From: Paulinella micropora
Taxonomy: Eukaryota; Cercozoa; Imbricatea; Euglyphida
Length of the DNA stretch: 64,000 nt
Direction of reading: 5' to 3'
Assembly (NCBI GenBank): GCA_009731375.1
Contig: BJOX01000354.1
Coordinates: 426,307 to 490,306 of the forward strand
A model generated the notes under the pieces. That model searched no databases and had not been told where the DNA came from. It saw nothing but the letters and a program-made list of their open reading frames with translations. Both the position numbers and the translations under genes were made by a program. Positions within the stretch are counted from its first letter, which is position 1, and every line of letters begins with the position of its first letter. Positions 1-10,617 of the stretch are shown here, in pieces.

Positions 1-221
1 TCTCCCTCTTTGCTATGTGCAGCAAGTGTTATTTCACGTCCCCTTTCCACCCCAAACGTCCACCATCACAGCACAATCTCTCGGCCTCTCTCTCTCTCTC
101 TCTCCTTGGTTCCCCCATTCACTAGCACAATGTCTCAACTCATCCTAACCTCCTTCAATCTTTAAATTATGCTAGCGTCACTGAGGTGGCATGATTGCCT
201 CACAACCAGCCTTATTACTAT

Positions 222-421
222 GGACATTCAAGTGGCAAAACATTCAAACTTTGACCTCATCTTTCTCAATCAATATTTGGTATACGGAAATGCAGCGCAC
301 ACCGTTAGAAAGCTCTTGTCCTAAGCTTTCAAATGATGGCTTCGGCACAGTCGTATCACTTAGATTGATGGAGAACGATGAGGTCAAAGTTGGATAGTTT
401 GCCACTTGCCACCGAATGTCC
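222..421. repeat. Imperfect fold-back element (about 200 bp)
   Basis: The left arm begins GGACATTCAAGTGGCAAA and the right arm ends with its imperfect reverse complement, TTTGCCACTTGCCACCGAATGTCC in part. Inner segments also pair: TTGACCTCATC on the left with GATGAGGTCAAAG on the right. Because of the symmetry both strands read a similar peptide containing TLTSSFSIN, so the short open frames here are not taken as genes. It could be a MITE or the remains of a larger hairpin. No clear target duplication was found. Confidence 0.6.
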
Positions 422-532
422 ACAAAAATAACCCTTGCCCTCAGCAACACTTGCCTTAGACCGTGGCCGCCCAGCCTTCAACCTGCCGGAGGCTTAACTT
501 TCAGAAATAGTTACTAGCATTTAATAACAGGG

Positions 533-770
533 TGTAATGCCCCCAACGATAGCTCGTAAAAAGTCGGTAATACAACCAAACACAGTCCTCAAAAGATGAG
601 AATGATGTCTCGTTATATTAGCTCAGTGAAGCCAAAAAGGAAAACGGCAACAGACCAGGAATAAAATGGCATCAGGTCCAATCCGGACAAATAATACTGA
701 AAAACAAGCTGGTGCACCTGTCGCCAGGAAAAGGTACTTTTTACCGGCTATCCGGGGGGTGATGCCTACA
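533..770 (-). repeat. 3' LTR of the LTR retrotransposon
   Basis: This 238-bp segment is repeated almost exactly at 10618-10858. On the plus strand it begins TGTAATGCCC and ends GATGCCTACA, so it has the usual TG...CA ends. It differs from its partner by a few substitutions and small indels (near the first ten bases, after AAAAAGGAAA and at one G/A), which implies a fairly recent insertion. It is the 3' LTR because gag and pol run on the minus strand. AGGG at 529-532 matches AGGG at 10859-10862, a probable 4-bp target duplication. Confidence 0.85.
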
Positions 771-790
771 GTACCCCCTCCCGATTTTAT
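771..790 (-). promoter_or_regulatory. Polypurine tract of the LTR retrotransposon
   Basis: On the minus strand a purine run GGGAGGGGG is followed by TAC and then directly by the 3' LTR (TGTAGGCATC). This is the expected place for the primer of plus-strand DNA synthesis in reverse transcription. Confidence 0.6.
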
Positions 791-1113
791 GACGGAAATA
801 GTAATAGTATTTTCGTCATACACCTTCTGATTTCTTTCTGCATATAGTATGCGCTATGGAGTCATGCCACACAGCGCATCGACCCACGGATAGACGCTAA
901 AAGACGATAAATATATCCTCATACTGCACGTCCAAGCGGATTCTCTAGCCGTTCTTATAAAATTTGAACTCCTTCCCCTCAATCTTTTTTTTTTTTTTTT
1001 TTTTTCCCGGGAGTATGTAAAGAACAAATTTACTATTAATAAAAATACAAGCAACGTGGTGCTGTAGTACGATTCCCCCTTTGATCTCCTTATCATTATC
1101 ATCATCATCATCA

Positions 1114-1182
<69 letters not shown>

Positions 1183-1682
1183 TATTATTATTCACAGGGA
1201 GATCGTAAGTACATTGTCTTTTTTAATCACATACCCTTGTATAAGGCGGATATCCTATGATATAGTATTAGGGGGCCAGTCCTAATAGCTATATCCGAAG
1301 TCGAGGTGTATGTACCCGACCCTGCGATATACCGACACAAGTAGAGATTGACCGTGCTCAGGTACGACAGTATATAATCTATCGTAAAAAATAATTTAAT
1401 GAAAGTTTCAGAGAACATTTCATTTTCGAGAACATCATCCCAGGACTTGGAAAGGGTCATACCCGGGAACACCATCGCTCAATACACTAGCGATCCCCGT
1501 ATACGGTGTAGTATCATCGTCGATCGACCTTTCGCACTCGTATGTTGCGATCGAATGCCAAGTTATATCACTGAGTCTTTTTAATATTCATATTGATAAC
1601 TGATGATGCATGATCAAATCATGATACGCCGTGGGCAATCAATCAGTTTATTTGAGACGCATAAAGAAAAATAGTTTCTTTG
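771..1682. other. Non-coding 3' region of the retrotransposon
   Basis: Between the end of pol and the 3' LTR there is no convincing open frame. The stretch holds a T-run at about 987-1005 and a (TTA)n tract at about 1105-1190 with a few TCA units. The apparent polyisoleucine frame is the translated microsatellite. Confidence 0.6.
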
Positions 1683-3068
1683 TCACTGCCTTCGTCGTCT
1701 GGCGCGGATTTCTTTGCCTGGTGGAGGACCACCAACAAAAGTCAGATCGAACTTTGACTGTTCGAGAATGTCCCAGATCTTATTAGGGATTCCGCCCAAC
1801 GATAATTCAAAAGGGACATCAAGCACTCCTCTTGGCAGTGTCTGAATGGTCCACGCAGTGTAATCCTTGTCTCTGGGAGTAATTGTATCATCCCATGTCT
1901 CGAGACTTTTTGCGTCTTTATATACTGGCAGATAATGTCTTGCCTTTGGATCCTCAACCGGGTCCATACTTCTCCAGAACTGGAGTATCGGTTGTACTAT
2001 CTTTGCGGCTGATGATATTTTGAGTGTCCGTGTGACACGCATCTGTCGTGGGACCGCCACGACCCGCATCAAGTATAAGTCTGAGAGAGTGTCATCAGCG
2101 ACATGTTGTTCCGCTGGTCTCATCAGATAGAAAACATTTTTCACCCATGCGATGGTTGCTATCGCATCGCCTTCCTTCCATCGCTCATGGACAATCTCAA
2201 CGTTGCCCGCGTTTGGGTCAGTGTCCGTCCCCTCCTCCTCCTGGTGGACGTCCTTTGATCTCATCGACCTCATCGCCTTCCTCGGTTGGTCGTTGATAAG
2301 ATCATTCCGCGCTCTCCTTAGCTGCGCCTCTGTGATCTTCTCCTTCTTTCCGCTATGCTCTCGCGGAGACTTGGACTGAGTCCCCACCGCGCTTATGCGG
2401 TCAGTCTTCTCCTTGCTGTCCACCTCACTCTCCTCCTTCTCAGCTATCGGTGCCCGATAAGCATCGTCTTGGTCTATGCCAGCCTCCTTGTGGATGGGCG
2501 GCACCTCTTTGAAATCATCCTTCATCCGTTTTAACGCCTCCTCAACGGATTCATCTTCCAGTAAGAAGGGATCATACTTAATCAGCCTTTTTACATTCAC
2601 AATTTGCACCTTCCCTCTACCCCTGATCTTGTAGTTCAAAGGTCCCGTCTGTTCCATAATCTGATAAGGTCCTTTCCAGTGAGTGAACAGCTTAGAGCTG
2701 ACTCCTTTCGGGACCTGAGGATGATACAACAGTACAATATCCCCGACCTGGAATTTGATCTGATCCAAGTGCGCTTGTCGCACCCCTTCAGCGTCAGTCT
2801 TTCGGCGCTCCGCCTCTCTATGCGCCCTGACTATTTGTTCCGCCTCCATCTTCACTCTAAGTCTCATCCCAAACAACTCATCCGCATCCGCCCAAGTGTC
2901 TTTTGGGTGAAGGAGCGAAGTCGGGATATCAGGCTCACGCCCATATACTAACTGATATGGCGAGATTGAGCTCTTCGAGCCTCCTAACGCCGTAGAGGGT
3001 AGACAGTTCATTGCAAACGCCGTAGATGGTAAACTCAAACATTCCCGCATGAAGAGGAAATTCGCCAA
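1683..3068 (-). CDS. pol 3' part: integrase C-terminal region with GPY/F module, plus unknown tail
   Basis: The product is the downstream part of the Ty3/gypsy polyprotein. Near the start it has ISPYQLVYGREP, which matches the conserved segment after the catalytic glutamate of gypsy integrases. About 80 residues on it has GDIVLLYHP and then KLFTHWKGPYQI, the GPY/F module that contributes to DNA binding. The remaining 300 or so residues are charged and not recognised; no chromodomain motif is seen. The frame joins the zinc-finger part of integrase only through a frameshift near 3130 and a deletion that removes the DDE core. It is a fragment of pol, not a separate gene. Confidence 0.75.
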   Translation of the reverse strand: MANFLFMRECLSLPSTAFAMNCLPSTALGGSKSSISPYQLVYGREPDIPTSLLHPKDTWADADELFGMRLRVKMEAEQIVRAHREAERRKTDAEGVRQAHLDQIKFQVGDIVLLYHPQVPKGVSSKLFTHWKGPYQIMEQTGPLNYKIRGRGKVQIVNVKRLIKYDPFLLEDESVEEALKRMKDDFKEVPPIHKEAGIDQDDAYRAPIAEKEESEVDSKEKTDRISAVGTQSKSPREHSGKKEKITEAQLRRARNDLINDQPRKAMRSMRSKDVHQEEEGTDTDPNAGNVEIVHERWKEGDAIATIAWVKNVFYLMRPAEQHVADDTLSDLYLMRVVAVPRQMRVTRTLKISSAAKIVQPILQFWRSMDPVEDPKARHYLPVYKDAKSLETWDDTITPRDKDYTAWTIQTLPRGVLDVPFELSLGGIPNKIWDILEQSKFDLTFVGGPPPGKEIRARRRRQ

Positions 3069-6000
3069 TCAGGCCGAAATTTGCCTTCAGTGGTGCTTTG
3101 TTTATCTTGCACGGGATGCATGCATCCACCGCCTGATCTATGATCTATCTCCTCCTTCGTCTTCTTCCACCAGAATCGCCTCGCTACGAACATGTGAGTT
3201 CGTTGTCGACCCGGATGCGCCAAAAGTGGGCAATTGTGGGCTGCGACAAACATAAATCGTCTCAGACTCTCCGGTACCCAAAGGGTCCATTTGTCCGGCT
3301 GTGACGCATAGCGACCGTGAAGGCCCTTGTACCACAGTAGACCATCTCTCCATCCCATCTCCTTCATCTGATCTTTGATCGCTTTTGTCATCTTCAGCTC
3401 ATCCGGGTTCTGATATAACTGTATGACTTCCTTAAACTCCGGATCTTGAGCCTGTTCTTGCCTCCATGCGGTAGGCGAGGCTATATGGATAGTACTATCT
3501 TCTAGCCGTATCCCGATTCTTTCCGGGTCATCGTCTAGGTCACTTCTCCGCTCTTGAGGAGGCTCCGCATAAACATCCTGCGTCTCCTCTTCCTCTCTTA
3601 TGTTCGCCTTCGCATTCTCATATACCTCATAGGACCACTCAGCGTCCTCCTGGGTATGTAGCTCACAACATATCCCGTGATCCGGGCCTTGTGGACTGTA
3701 CCGTAGACCTGTGCGGTCATATCGGACTCCACTCGCCATCTCCATCGCCTCAATGTGGCTGACCTCATACACCTTGTCAGTGGACAAGTCTTCCATCTCC
3801 ACCGTGGACACCAACGCCGATACTTCTGAGTTAAACTCTAGCCTAGAGAGGCTATCAGCGACCACATTTCGCTTTCCCGGTAGATGGACCATTGTAAAAT
3901 CGAAACAAGACAAGAACGCTTGCCACCGCGCCAGCCGTCCCGTCTGTTCATGATTCATCAACCATAACAGGTTATGATGATCAGTTCTGACAGTAAATTG
4001 AGGTCCTCCCCACAAATACTCTCTGAGCCTCTTGAGGGCCCATACTACCGCCAACGCCTCTCTTTGCCTTGTGCAATAGTTTCTCTCCGCCGCACACAAC
4101 TTCCTACTAATAAACATGATTGGGCGTAATTTCTTCTCCTCATCCTCTTGTTGTAATACAGCCCCAATCGCAAACTTAGATGCGTCTGTATCGACTACGA
4201 ATTGTTTCGTAAAGTCGGGCATCGTTAACACCAGTCCTCCGTCTTTCGGGTCTTTGTAAATGAGATCTTTGAGCGCATGAAACGCTTGCAAAGCCTCTTC
4301 GTCCCACTTCTCAAAGTCTCCAAAATCTATCATTTTCTCCACTTTAGCCCGTGTTGCACCCCAATCGGGTATAAACTGGCTATAGTATTGCGCCATCGCA
4401 AGGAATGAGTGCAATTCAGTGCGGTTCTTCGGTATCGGTCGATTCATAATCTCCTCCCTCTTCTCTTTGGATATCGAGACTCGATTATGGGAGATCTCGT
4501 ACCCTAAGTATGTCACACTCGTCTTGGCAAGTTGACACTTCTTTAGATTGCACTTCAGGCCAAAAGCTCCGATGCGCCTGAATATATCGGACAAATGATC
4601 GATATGCTCCTCCATTGTGTTAGAGTATACGATAATGTCATCGATATAGCAAAATGCATATTCTCCCGCCTTCTGTCCCCGCCTTCTCATAAAGCCACCG
4701 TCAGACAAATCATCGTACTGACTGCTCAACATCTTCTGCATCGCCTTCTGGAAAAGTCCTGGGGCTTGCTTGAGGCCCATCGGAAGCACTTTCCATTGGT
4801 ATATTTCCATACCCACCACAAACGCCGTCAGCCATCTGGACTTTTCCTCCAGTGGTATCTGCCAGAAGCCATTCTTAAGGTCAATGACCGAATAGAATTT
4901 TGCATTCCGCAGTACTCTCCTTCCTTCTTCTAATGTCGGGAGAGGATTTCTCTCTTCCTCCAGCACCTTGTTAACACGAGCATAGTTAACTGTCAGGCGC
5001 CATTCTCCTCCTGGCTTCGGCACTATTCTCGGTTGTGAGACTATTGGAGATGTTGATCTCTCAATAAAGTCCTCATTGAGCAGCTGTCTTGCTAGCTCCT
5101 CCGCTATCTTCGCCTCATGTATACTCAAATTCGCCCTTCGTGGTGCCGGTGACGGCTCCGCACCCGGTATTTTGTAAATAACCGCAGTGAAATCTTCAGG
5201 CTTGACACCACCTGCATGTGGAGGGTCAAAAATTTCCTTGTTCGCCTCTAATTTGGCTTTTAAAAGCTCCTTCTCCTTCTCCGTGCCTACTCCTTCTTCC
5301 AATATTTTCCGCGCCGCCTCTTGAAAATCTTCATCAGACATCTGCTTATGTTGCTTGAGGGGTTCTCTGTCCTCCTCCAAGCCTAAGTCCTCTTCCGAGA
5401 CATCATCTAGGCCCGTCTTTTCATACGTGACCGTGTCCGGCTCATCATCTTTACCGAGCTCCACCAGCATGTCAATGAGTCTCGCGTATTGCAAAGGAGC
5501 TTTACGGGTGTAAAAACCATCAAAGCATGTGAATGCTTGCGGTATCAATTTCAACTTGTCGAGGTCTCTGAGCTTCCGCTTGTATGCACTGCTCTGCTCA
5601 CGAGTTCCCATACGACAAGCCACCACTAGCTGTTGCTTGCGAGAGGGTACCGGTATAGGATGATCAATAAGCCGGTCCCTTATTTCCTGCGCCCATATCG
5701 CCTTCTCATTATATGGCAGGATAATAGTATACGGCTTATTATTTTCGAATAAAGTCCGTAAGCATTTCTTCACTTCAGACAGTGAACGCGGCCACGTGGG
5801 CTCGTCACCCCAGAAATCAGTAATAAAACTTTTAATAGTTTCTGGTGGAGTATCCGGGATTCGCCCCGTTCTCCTTGGTACAAACGCCTCCCTTTTTTCT
5901 TCTCCTACTTTCGCATGGAAACAGTATCCGTTAGTAATATGGACATCTGTTCCTACTCCTTCCGCGAATCTCGCCAACGACGGGCTTCTTTGTGCGACAC

Positions 6001-7123
6001 ATATAATCTCCTCCTTTCGCTTCTCGATTAAGTCATCAATAGACTTTTTGTCCCAATGGCATGTCGGAACTGTGACAGTGCACACTTGGGATTCCCAATT
6101 GTCGGTCCAGGACAGTTCATCCGGTCTTACGACATGGGGGTGAACGTACACCTCAAGTGCCTCATGTGCGATGGCCATCTTTTTGTGATCCGTCGCTAGA
6201 CTCAGCTCATAAGCCTCATAAGAGTCAGTAGCGTTGAAGGGATCAATATCGTTCTCTTCTCCTCTTTTTACTCCATATATCACTCGCCGTGCGGCGCAAT
6301 GAATTACAGCCCCCATCGTAGCCAATTGGTCATACGATAGTAATATTGACCCGTGGTAACCGGGGACGACATGAAGGTCCATGCGGTATACTCGTGCGGA
6401 TTTTAATTTAAAGGTCAGTGTGATGATTCCCGTGATGACCGTCCGGCTACCCACTCCCTTCAGAGTGCCAGTCGAATTTTTCATATTTCCGTCCACCCAG
6501 TCCCGGTATCGATTAAAAAACTTCCGGCCGACAATATTAATATTCGCCATCGTATCATTACCAACTTTTAATATTGTCTTCAATGTTTCACAATAAAGTT
6601 CCGTATAACACAGAGCATCGGGCCTGTGTATATTGGCTGCGAGAACAAGAACTTTACGTTCCAAATTTTGGAGTCTTGTCTCTAAGTTTTTCAACTCCTC
6701 CTTCTTCTCCTCCTGCTTCACCTCATTAACATTTTTATTATTCTGCGGTACTGGTGCGTTTACTATTTGAGCTGACATTGTCTTGTGGCACTTGAGTACA
6801 CACATTGTCTTTTTGCTCGCCACCCGCCGCCATCGTAGACATTGAGTCTGCTCGTGGTTGTTGCTTGGCTGAGGCGATACGTCTGCCATTGGCCTCCTCG
6901 CCTCCATCGCAAGTCTCGCCTTCCTATTTGCATCAGTTATCATTGGCAACCGTGATGTATGAACGGGTATGAGACTACCTTGGGGCTGCAGTCTCTGTGT
7001 ACCCACATCTTTGTTTTCACATAGAGGAAGCGTTGGCCCAGTCTGCACAACAGCATTAGAAAGCACTGTGACTTTAGGGTTAAACTTCACAGTCTTCTCC
7101 TTCCTCTCTTCTTCCCCCTCCAG
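3035..7123 (-). CDS. pol: pol: protease-like, reverse transcriptase, RNase H and integrase zinc finger
   Basis: The frame follows gag directly after one UGA and has no early ATG; the first open-frame codon usable as a start is a GTG at 7090. A retropepsin-like region carries NDTMANINIV where DTGA is usual, followed by GSILLSYDQL, resembling the family's ILLGxDxL. Reverse transcriptase follows, with ERSTSPIVSQPRIVPKPGG, LPMGLKQAPGLFQ and the catalytic CYIDDIIVYS near 4640. RNase H shows VDTDASKFAIGAVL, QREALAVVWAL and TDHHNLLWL. The end carries the integrase HHCC finger (AHPGRQRTHMF, then CxxC in another frame). It copies element RNA into DNA in cytoplasmic particles. The replaced protease glycine and the broken integrase suggest a non-functional copy. 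Confidence 0.9.
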   Translation of the reverse strand: MEGEEERKEKTVKFNPKVTVLSNAVVQTGPTLPLCENKDVGTQRLQPQGSLIPVHTSRLPMITDANRKARLAMEARRPMADVSPQPSNNHEQTQCLRWRRVASKKTMCVLKCHKTMSAQIVNAPVPQNNKNVNEVKQEEKKEELKNLETRLQNLERKVLVLAANIHRPDALCYTELYCETLKTILKVGNDTMANINIVGRKFFNRYRDWVDGNMKNSTGTLKGVGSRTVITGIITLTFKLKSARVYRMDLHVVPGYHGSILLSYDQLATMGAVIHCAARRVIYGVKRGEENDIDPFNATDSYEAYELSLATDHKKMAIAHEALEVYVHPHVVRPDELSWTDNWESQVCTVTVPTCHWDKKSIDDLIEKRKEEIICVAQRSPSLARFAEGVGTDVHITNGYCFHAKVGEEKREAFVPRRTGRIPDTPPETIKSFITDFWGDEPTWPRSLSEVKKCLRTLFENNKPYTIILPYNEKAIWAQEIRDRLIDHPIPVPSRKQQLVVACRMGTREQSSAYKRKLRDLDKLKLIPQAFTCFDGFYTRKAPLQYARLIDMLVELGKDDEPDTVTYEKTGLDDVSEEDLGLEEDREPLKQHKQMSDEDFQEAARKILEEGVGTEKEKELLKAKLEANKEIFDPPHAGGVKPEDFTAVIYKIPGAEPSPAPRRANLSIHEAKIAEELARQLLNEDFIERSTSPIVSQPRIVPKPGGEWRLTVNYARVNKVLEEERNPLPTLEEGRRVLRNAKFYSVIDLKNGFWQIPLEEKSRWLTAFVVGMEIYQWKVLPMGLKQAPGLFQKAMQKMLSSQYDDLSDGGFMRRRGQKAGEYAFCYIDDIIVYSNTMEEHIDHLSDIFRRIGAFGLKCNLKKCQLAKTSVTYLGYEISHNRVSISKEKREEIMNRPIPKNRTELHSFLAMAQYYSQFIPDWGATRAKVEKMIDFGDFEKWDEEALQAFHALKDLIYKDPKDGGLVLTMPDFTKQFVVDTDASKFAIGAVLQQEDEEKKLRPIMFISRKLCAAERNYCTRQREALAVVWALKRLREYLWGGPQFTVRTDHHNLLWLMNHEQTGRLARWQAFLSCFDFTMVHLPGKRNVVADSLSRLEFNSEVSALVSTVEMEDLSTDKVYEVSHIEAMEMASGVRYDRTGLRYSPQGPDHGICCELHTQEDAEWSYEVYENAKANIREEEETQDVYAEPPQERRSDLDDDPERIGIRLEDSTIHIASPTAWRQEQAQDPEFKEVIQLYQNPDELKMTKAIKDQMKEMGWRDGLLWYKGLHGRYASQPDKWTLWVPESLRRFMFVAAHNCPLLAHPGRQRTHMFVARRFWWKKTKEEIDHRSGGGCMHPVQDKQSTTEGKFRPDWRISSSCGNV

Positions 7124-7126
7124 TCA
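7112..7126 (-). promoter_or_regulatory. In-frame UGA between gag and pol, candidate readthrough site
   Basis: The gag frame ends GTGGTGGAA-TGA-CTGGAGG and stays open in the same frame into pol. UGA followed by CU is a leaky stop context in several viruses and cellular genes. No pol ATG lies just downstream. This fits pol expression by stop-codon readthrough, as in gammaretroviruses, rather than by frameshifting. Inferred from sequence only. Confidence 0.5.
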
Positions 7127-9832
7127 TTCCACCACCTCGAAACGATTACCTTGAGTAGTGTCCGGGTAGGATGACGTATCGGTCTCCGAGGCAGTGTTGT
7201 AGGCCTGAGCTCGACCGAAATTTGGGTTGGAGCTTGCCCACGAGCCTCCTCCTCCTCTGGGTGGGGGGGCTGGAGCTCGAACAGCTCTCCCTCCATAAGG
7301 GGTATATCCCCGACCTCCTCCTCTTCCTCTCTGAGGGGTTCCCTGCCACCTCGAGGCTCCTCTCCATGTTCCTCGTCCTCGTCCTCCTCCTCCTCCTCCT
7401 CCTCCTCCTCCTCCTCCTCCTCCTCCTCGTCCTCCTGCTCCTGCTCCTCCTTCTCGTCCTCTTTGAGAGGCCTTTAAGTTCTTTTGTCTCTCCCTTTCCT
7501 CCTTCTTCTCCTTCATCCTCTTCATGTAGGTAATGATTGCCTCTCGTAACTCCTCATCATCACACATATTGGCATACCAACCTTCGTTCACAGCGGCAAT
7601 CTGAAGCATATTGAAAAGGCCCGGTTCCTTGCCTTCCGTCCTGCTCAGAAAATTTGCCCTTGCTGTTGGGTTCTGCCTATCATGATTGAAAGAGCAGTCT
7701 CTGTTCTCCATCTGTGCCTTACACTGCAAGCCCGCGAACCACCTCCAACATGCGGTCTTCAGGTCTGGCTCTCTCTGTCTCTTCCAACCGGCAACTCTGT
7801 TTGTGTACGTGGCTTGTGCGCCAACAGGTACACCGCCTGCCTGTGCCGTATGTGCCTCCGTGAGCGAGTCCATGTTTGAGCATGCACTCATCACTTCTTG
7901 AAACAGTGCTGACGGAGCAACGCTTTGAACCGTATTTTCGAACACGTGTGTCTCGAGGAAGTTCTTGGACTTCACTGAGCTAAACGTCGAGCATTGTTGT
8001 ATGAGCTGAGTAAGCTTACTCGGGTTAACTGTGTGTAACGCCGAAAAGAAATAGAGGATGATCGACTTGCGGCCATAGAATAGCCCATAGGAGGAAACTA
8101 CCTCCGTAAGGGTCGCCGCCAAGCCAACAGCACTCCTCAAACTCATCGCCACTGTCTCAAAGATTTCAAATCCTATGAGAGTACCAGTGCAGAGATGCTG
8201 GTATCCATGAGATTGAAAATATGAAATGAGTGTGGCCACCGCCAGTTCACACTGAGCGTCTAGGCCTGTTGCATTGTTTCTCTTAATCTCCTCCTTCTTT
8301 CTCAAAAACTTGTACTGTGTCAGATCAAATCCCTCCGAGACTAGAGATTGGTCAAAAACAGTAACAAGGGCCTCGTATTCCTGCGTTTCGTCGCAAGGAA
8401 AAGCCTTCATGCAGGCATTGATCTCTTTGAGCTTGCTCAAAAGCGAAGCATCAGAGTCTTTGTCTGAGCTCGTCTTGGCATATAGCATGAGACTTGCCAC
8501 TCCTCCTTTCTTCCCCTTGAAGGCATTTATGATGTTCTGTCTGTCCTTCTTCTCCGTGTTTGTGACCACCACCGTAGTTGAGCCCGAGGGTGCAGGGGCT
8601 GGTGGGGCAGGAGCTGGTGGGGTCAAATATGTCGGAGGGTGTGTCTTTGCACCACTCACTTTTGCTTTCATTCTTTCCAGTCTCATCGTCTTCTCGAACT
8701 CCTCATTCTCTTTCGCCTTCTTCTTCTCAGATATCACCAGCTTTTGAGCATGAGTGATAAAGGCCACCAATTCAGAAGCAGATCTGAGAAAATTATATTT
8801 CTCCACATATTGGTCAACACCTGCTTTGTTGGCGACCGGTGGTGCGTTACTAAGTGATTTAAGGACAGAGTGATCCTTGGTAGGAATCCATCTCTTCCAT
8901 GCCTCCTTGTGCAGTAACGCACCCATCAACAGTCTGATCTTGGTCAGAACTCTGTCGGTCTTCTCTAACTCATCAATCACAGGATGAGTTTCTCCTGCTG
9001 CCTTAATGCTTTTTTCCATCTCTGCCTTCCCCTCCTCCAAGCCTTCATTTCCATCGTAAAAAAATGAAATATGCCACTCGAGTTTTTCGAACCCAGATTG
9101 GTCTTCATTTTTGTTACATCGACTGCCTCCTGATCAGTCGCGAGGAATCTGGCCATTGCTCTTGGGTGTGTGTACTGGAGGTAACCCTCACATCGTGGGC
9201 CGTGTGAACGTTCCCAAATCAGGGTTTGAGTGTACACCCCAAAGATAGCATCGAGTAATTCAAGGTGGGTGTGTGTCCCCAAACTTGATATGCTGTATCT
9301 TGTTTCTCTTTTCTGGATCAGAGACCAGTTTGCCGAGGAGCTGTGCTGTGTTTGATAATAGGATATAGACATCCTTTTTAGCACGACTTTTCTCTCTTCT
9401 TTGATCCTGAGGGATCCACACATAGGTATCCTTCTCTACCCCCATCTTGTTATCAAACTCTTCTTTAGTGAGGTCATAGTGGTCTTGCACCCACTGTTGT
9501 TCCTCCACTGTGATCTCCTCTCCATCACTATGAATCAAGTCGATCATTTTTCGTCCTCCTCCTCCCGTGTAGGCAGGTGGTAAGGGATTACCATATGCTC
9601 CTCCTCCTCCCGTCTCTTCTTGTTCAAATCCTCCTTCATCTTCGTCTCCTCCATATCTTCCTTCATCATCCCAGCCCTCTTCTACTCCTCCTCCTACTCC
9701 TTCATCTCCTCCTCCTCCTTCATTCAATCCTCCTCCTCCTCCTTCATTCAATCCTCTTCCTCCTCCTCCTCCTGCTTCTTCTTCTTCTCTTCTTTGTTCT
9801 GCCTCCGAGAATTCACTCACTTCTGTCGACAT
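7124..9832 (-). CDS. gag: gag-like structural protein (two frameshifts)
   Basis: The ATG at 9832 starts an acidic, glycine-rich N-terminus (MSTEVSEFSEAEQ). The frame shifts near 9280, in a GGGGACACACAC stretch, and again near 9060, in a T7 run. It then stays open for about 640 residues. The middle is helical and lysine-rich, as in capsids. Near 7700 a Cys-rich motif C-x8-C-x8-C-x3-H (CWRWFAGLQC...CSFNH) resembles a CCCH finger in place of the usual gag CCHC knuckle. The end is a long poly-glycine/RGG stretch from (TCC)n codons, likely RNA-binding. Gag would package the element's RNA. Both shifts lie in slippery simple sequence, so assembly error is as likely as decay. Confidence 0.75.
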
Positions 9833-10617
9833 GATGTCGTAGTAGTAATTAACAGGAGGACAGTGTCAGCTCCTATGTTTGGTTTTTGTTCGTTTGTGTT
9901 CTGTTCCTCCTTCAGTCGATTGACTAGTGAAGAGAGAAACTAATAGAGAGGGTAGAGTGAGATTCCCTGTCCTCTATGAAACACTGTTTGTATGTTTGTT
10001 TTTGTTTGAGAAAAATAGTCTTTGAGACTTTCTCCGATTTCTTGTTCTCCTTACTCAGATTACTTTCTCCTCCTTCTTTTCTATATTGTATCTAGTATGA
10101 GGCACTTGGACCTACACACAGATAGTAATAGAGAAGCTAGAAAAGCTCTCCTTGAGAAGTCGACAGTCGGTCGGATAGGTTCTCAGACCTACCTTTAGAA
10201 AACGATCAGAGGGTTGCAAAAATACTCTGACGTATGTGTGAGATAATGCAGATAAATGCACAAACTAGAATGGTAGAGTGTTGTGCTCCTGTCCCTATGC
10301 TTGTTTGTGTTTTGTGTGTGTTCCTTCACTCTTCTGTCCACCTCCTTCTTCTTGGTCTCTGTGTGAGAACAGCAAGAACGACAGAGAGTTTGTATCTGAT
10401 GTCTCCTTTGAGCACACAGATATGGATTGGGCTAGAGGGTACGAGACAACTGCTTGAGACTAATCAAATTATTTGTTTTGTGAAAGAGTTATGAGGGAGC
10501 TGTGTTGGAGTATTTGTTTTCGTCTGACGTCCCCGTGTGAGACAGGTCAGTGAAAATTAACTCTGTTGCCTGTGTGGCAAAGCAGAAAGAAATCACACTA
10601 GTGATGTGGACTCCAAA
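9833..10617 (-). other. 5' leader of the retrotransposon
   Basis: About 785 bases lie between the 5' LTR and the gag ATG. No long frame is seen. The stretch is T- and G-rich with TTTGTTTG-type runs and presumably carries packaging signals, but none can be recognised. Confidence 0.5.
10598..10615 (-). promoter_or_regulatory. Primer-binding site of the LTR retrotransposon
   Basis: On the minus strand, two bases after the 5' LTR end, the sequence reads TGGAGTCCACATCAC. A TGG start complements the CCA end of a tRNA, as in most LTR elements. The tRNA species was not identified. Confidence 0.55.

Noticed and set aside
7171-7533. Leucine-rich plus-strand frame opposite the gag glycine tract
   Set aside because: It is the (CCT)n complement of the glycine codons in gag.
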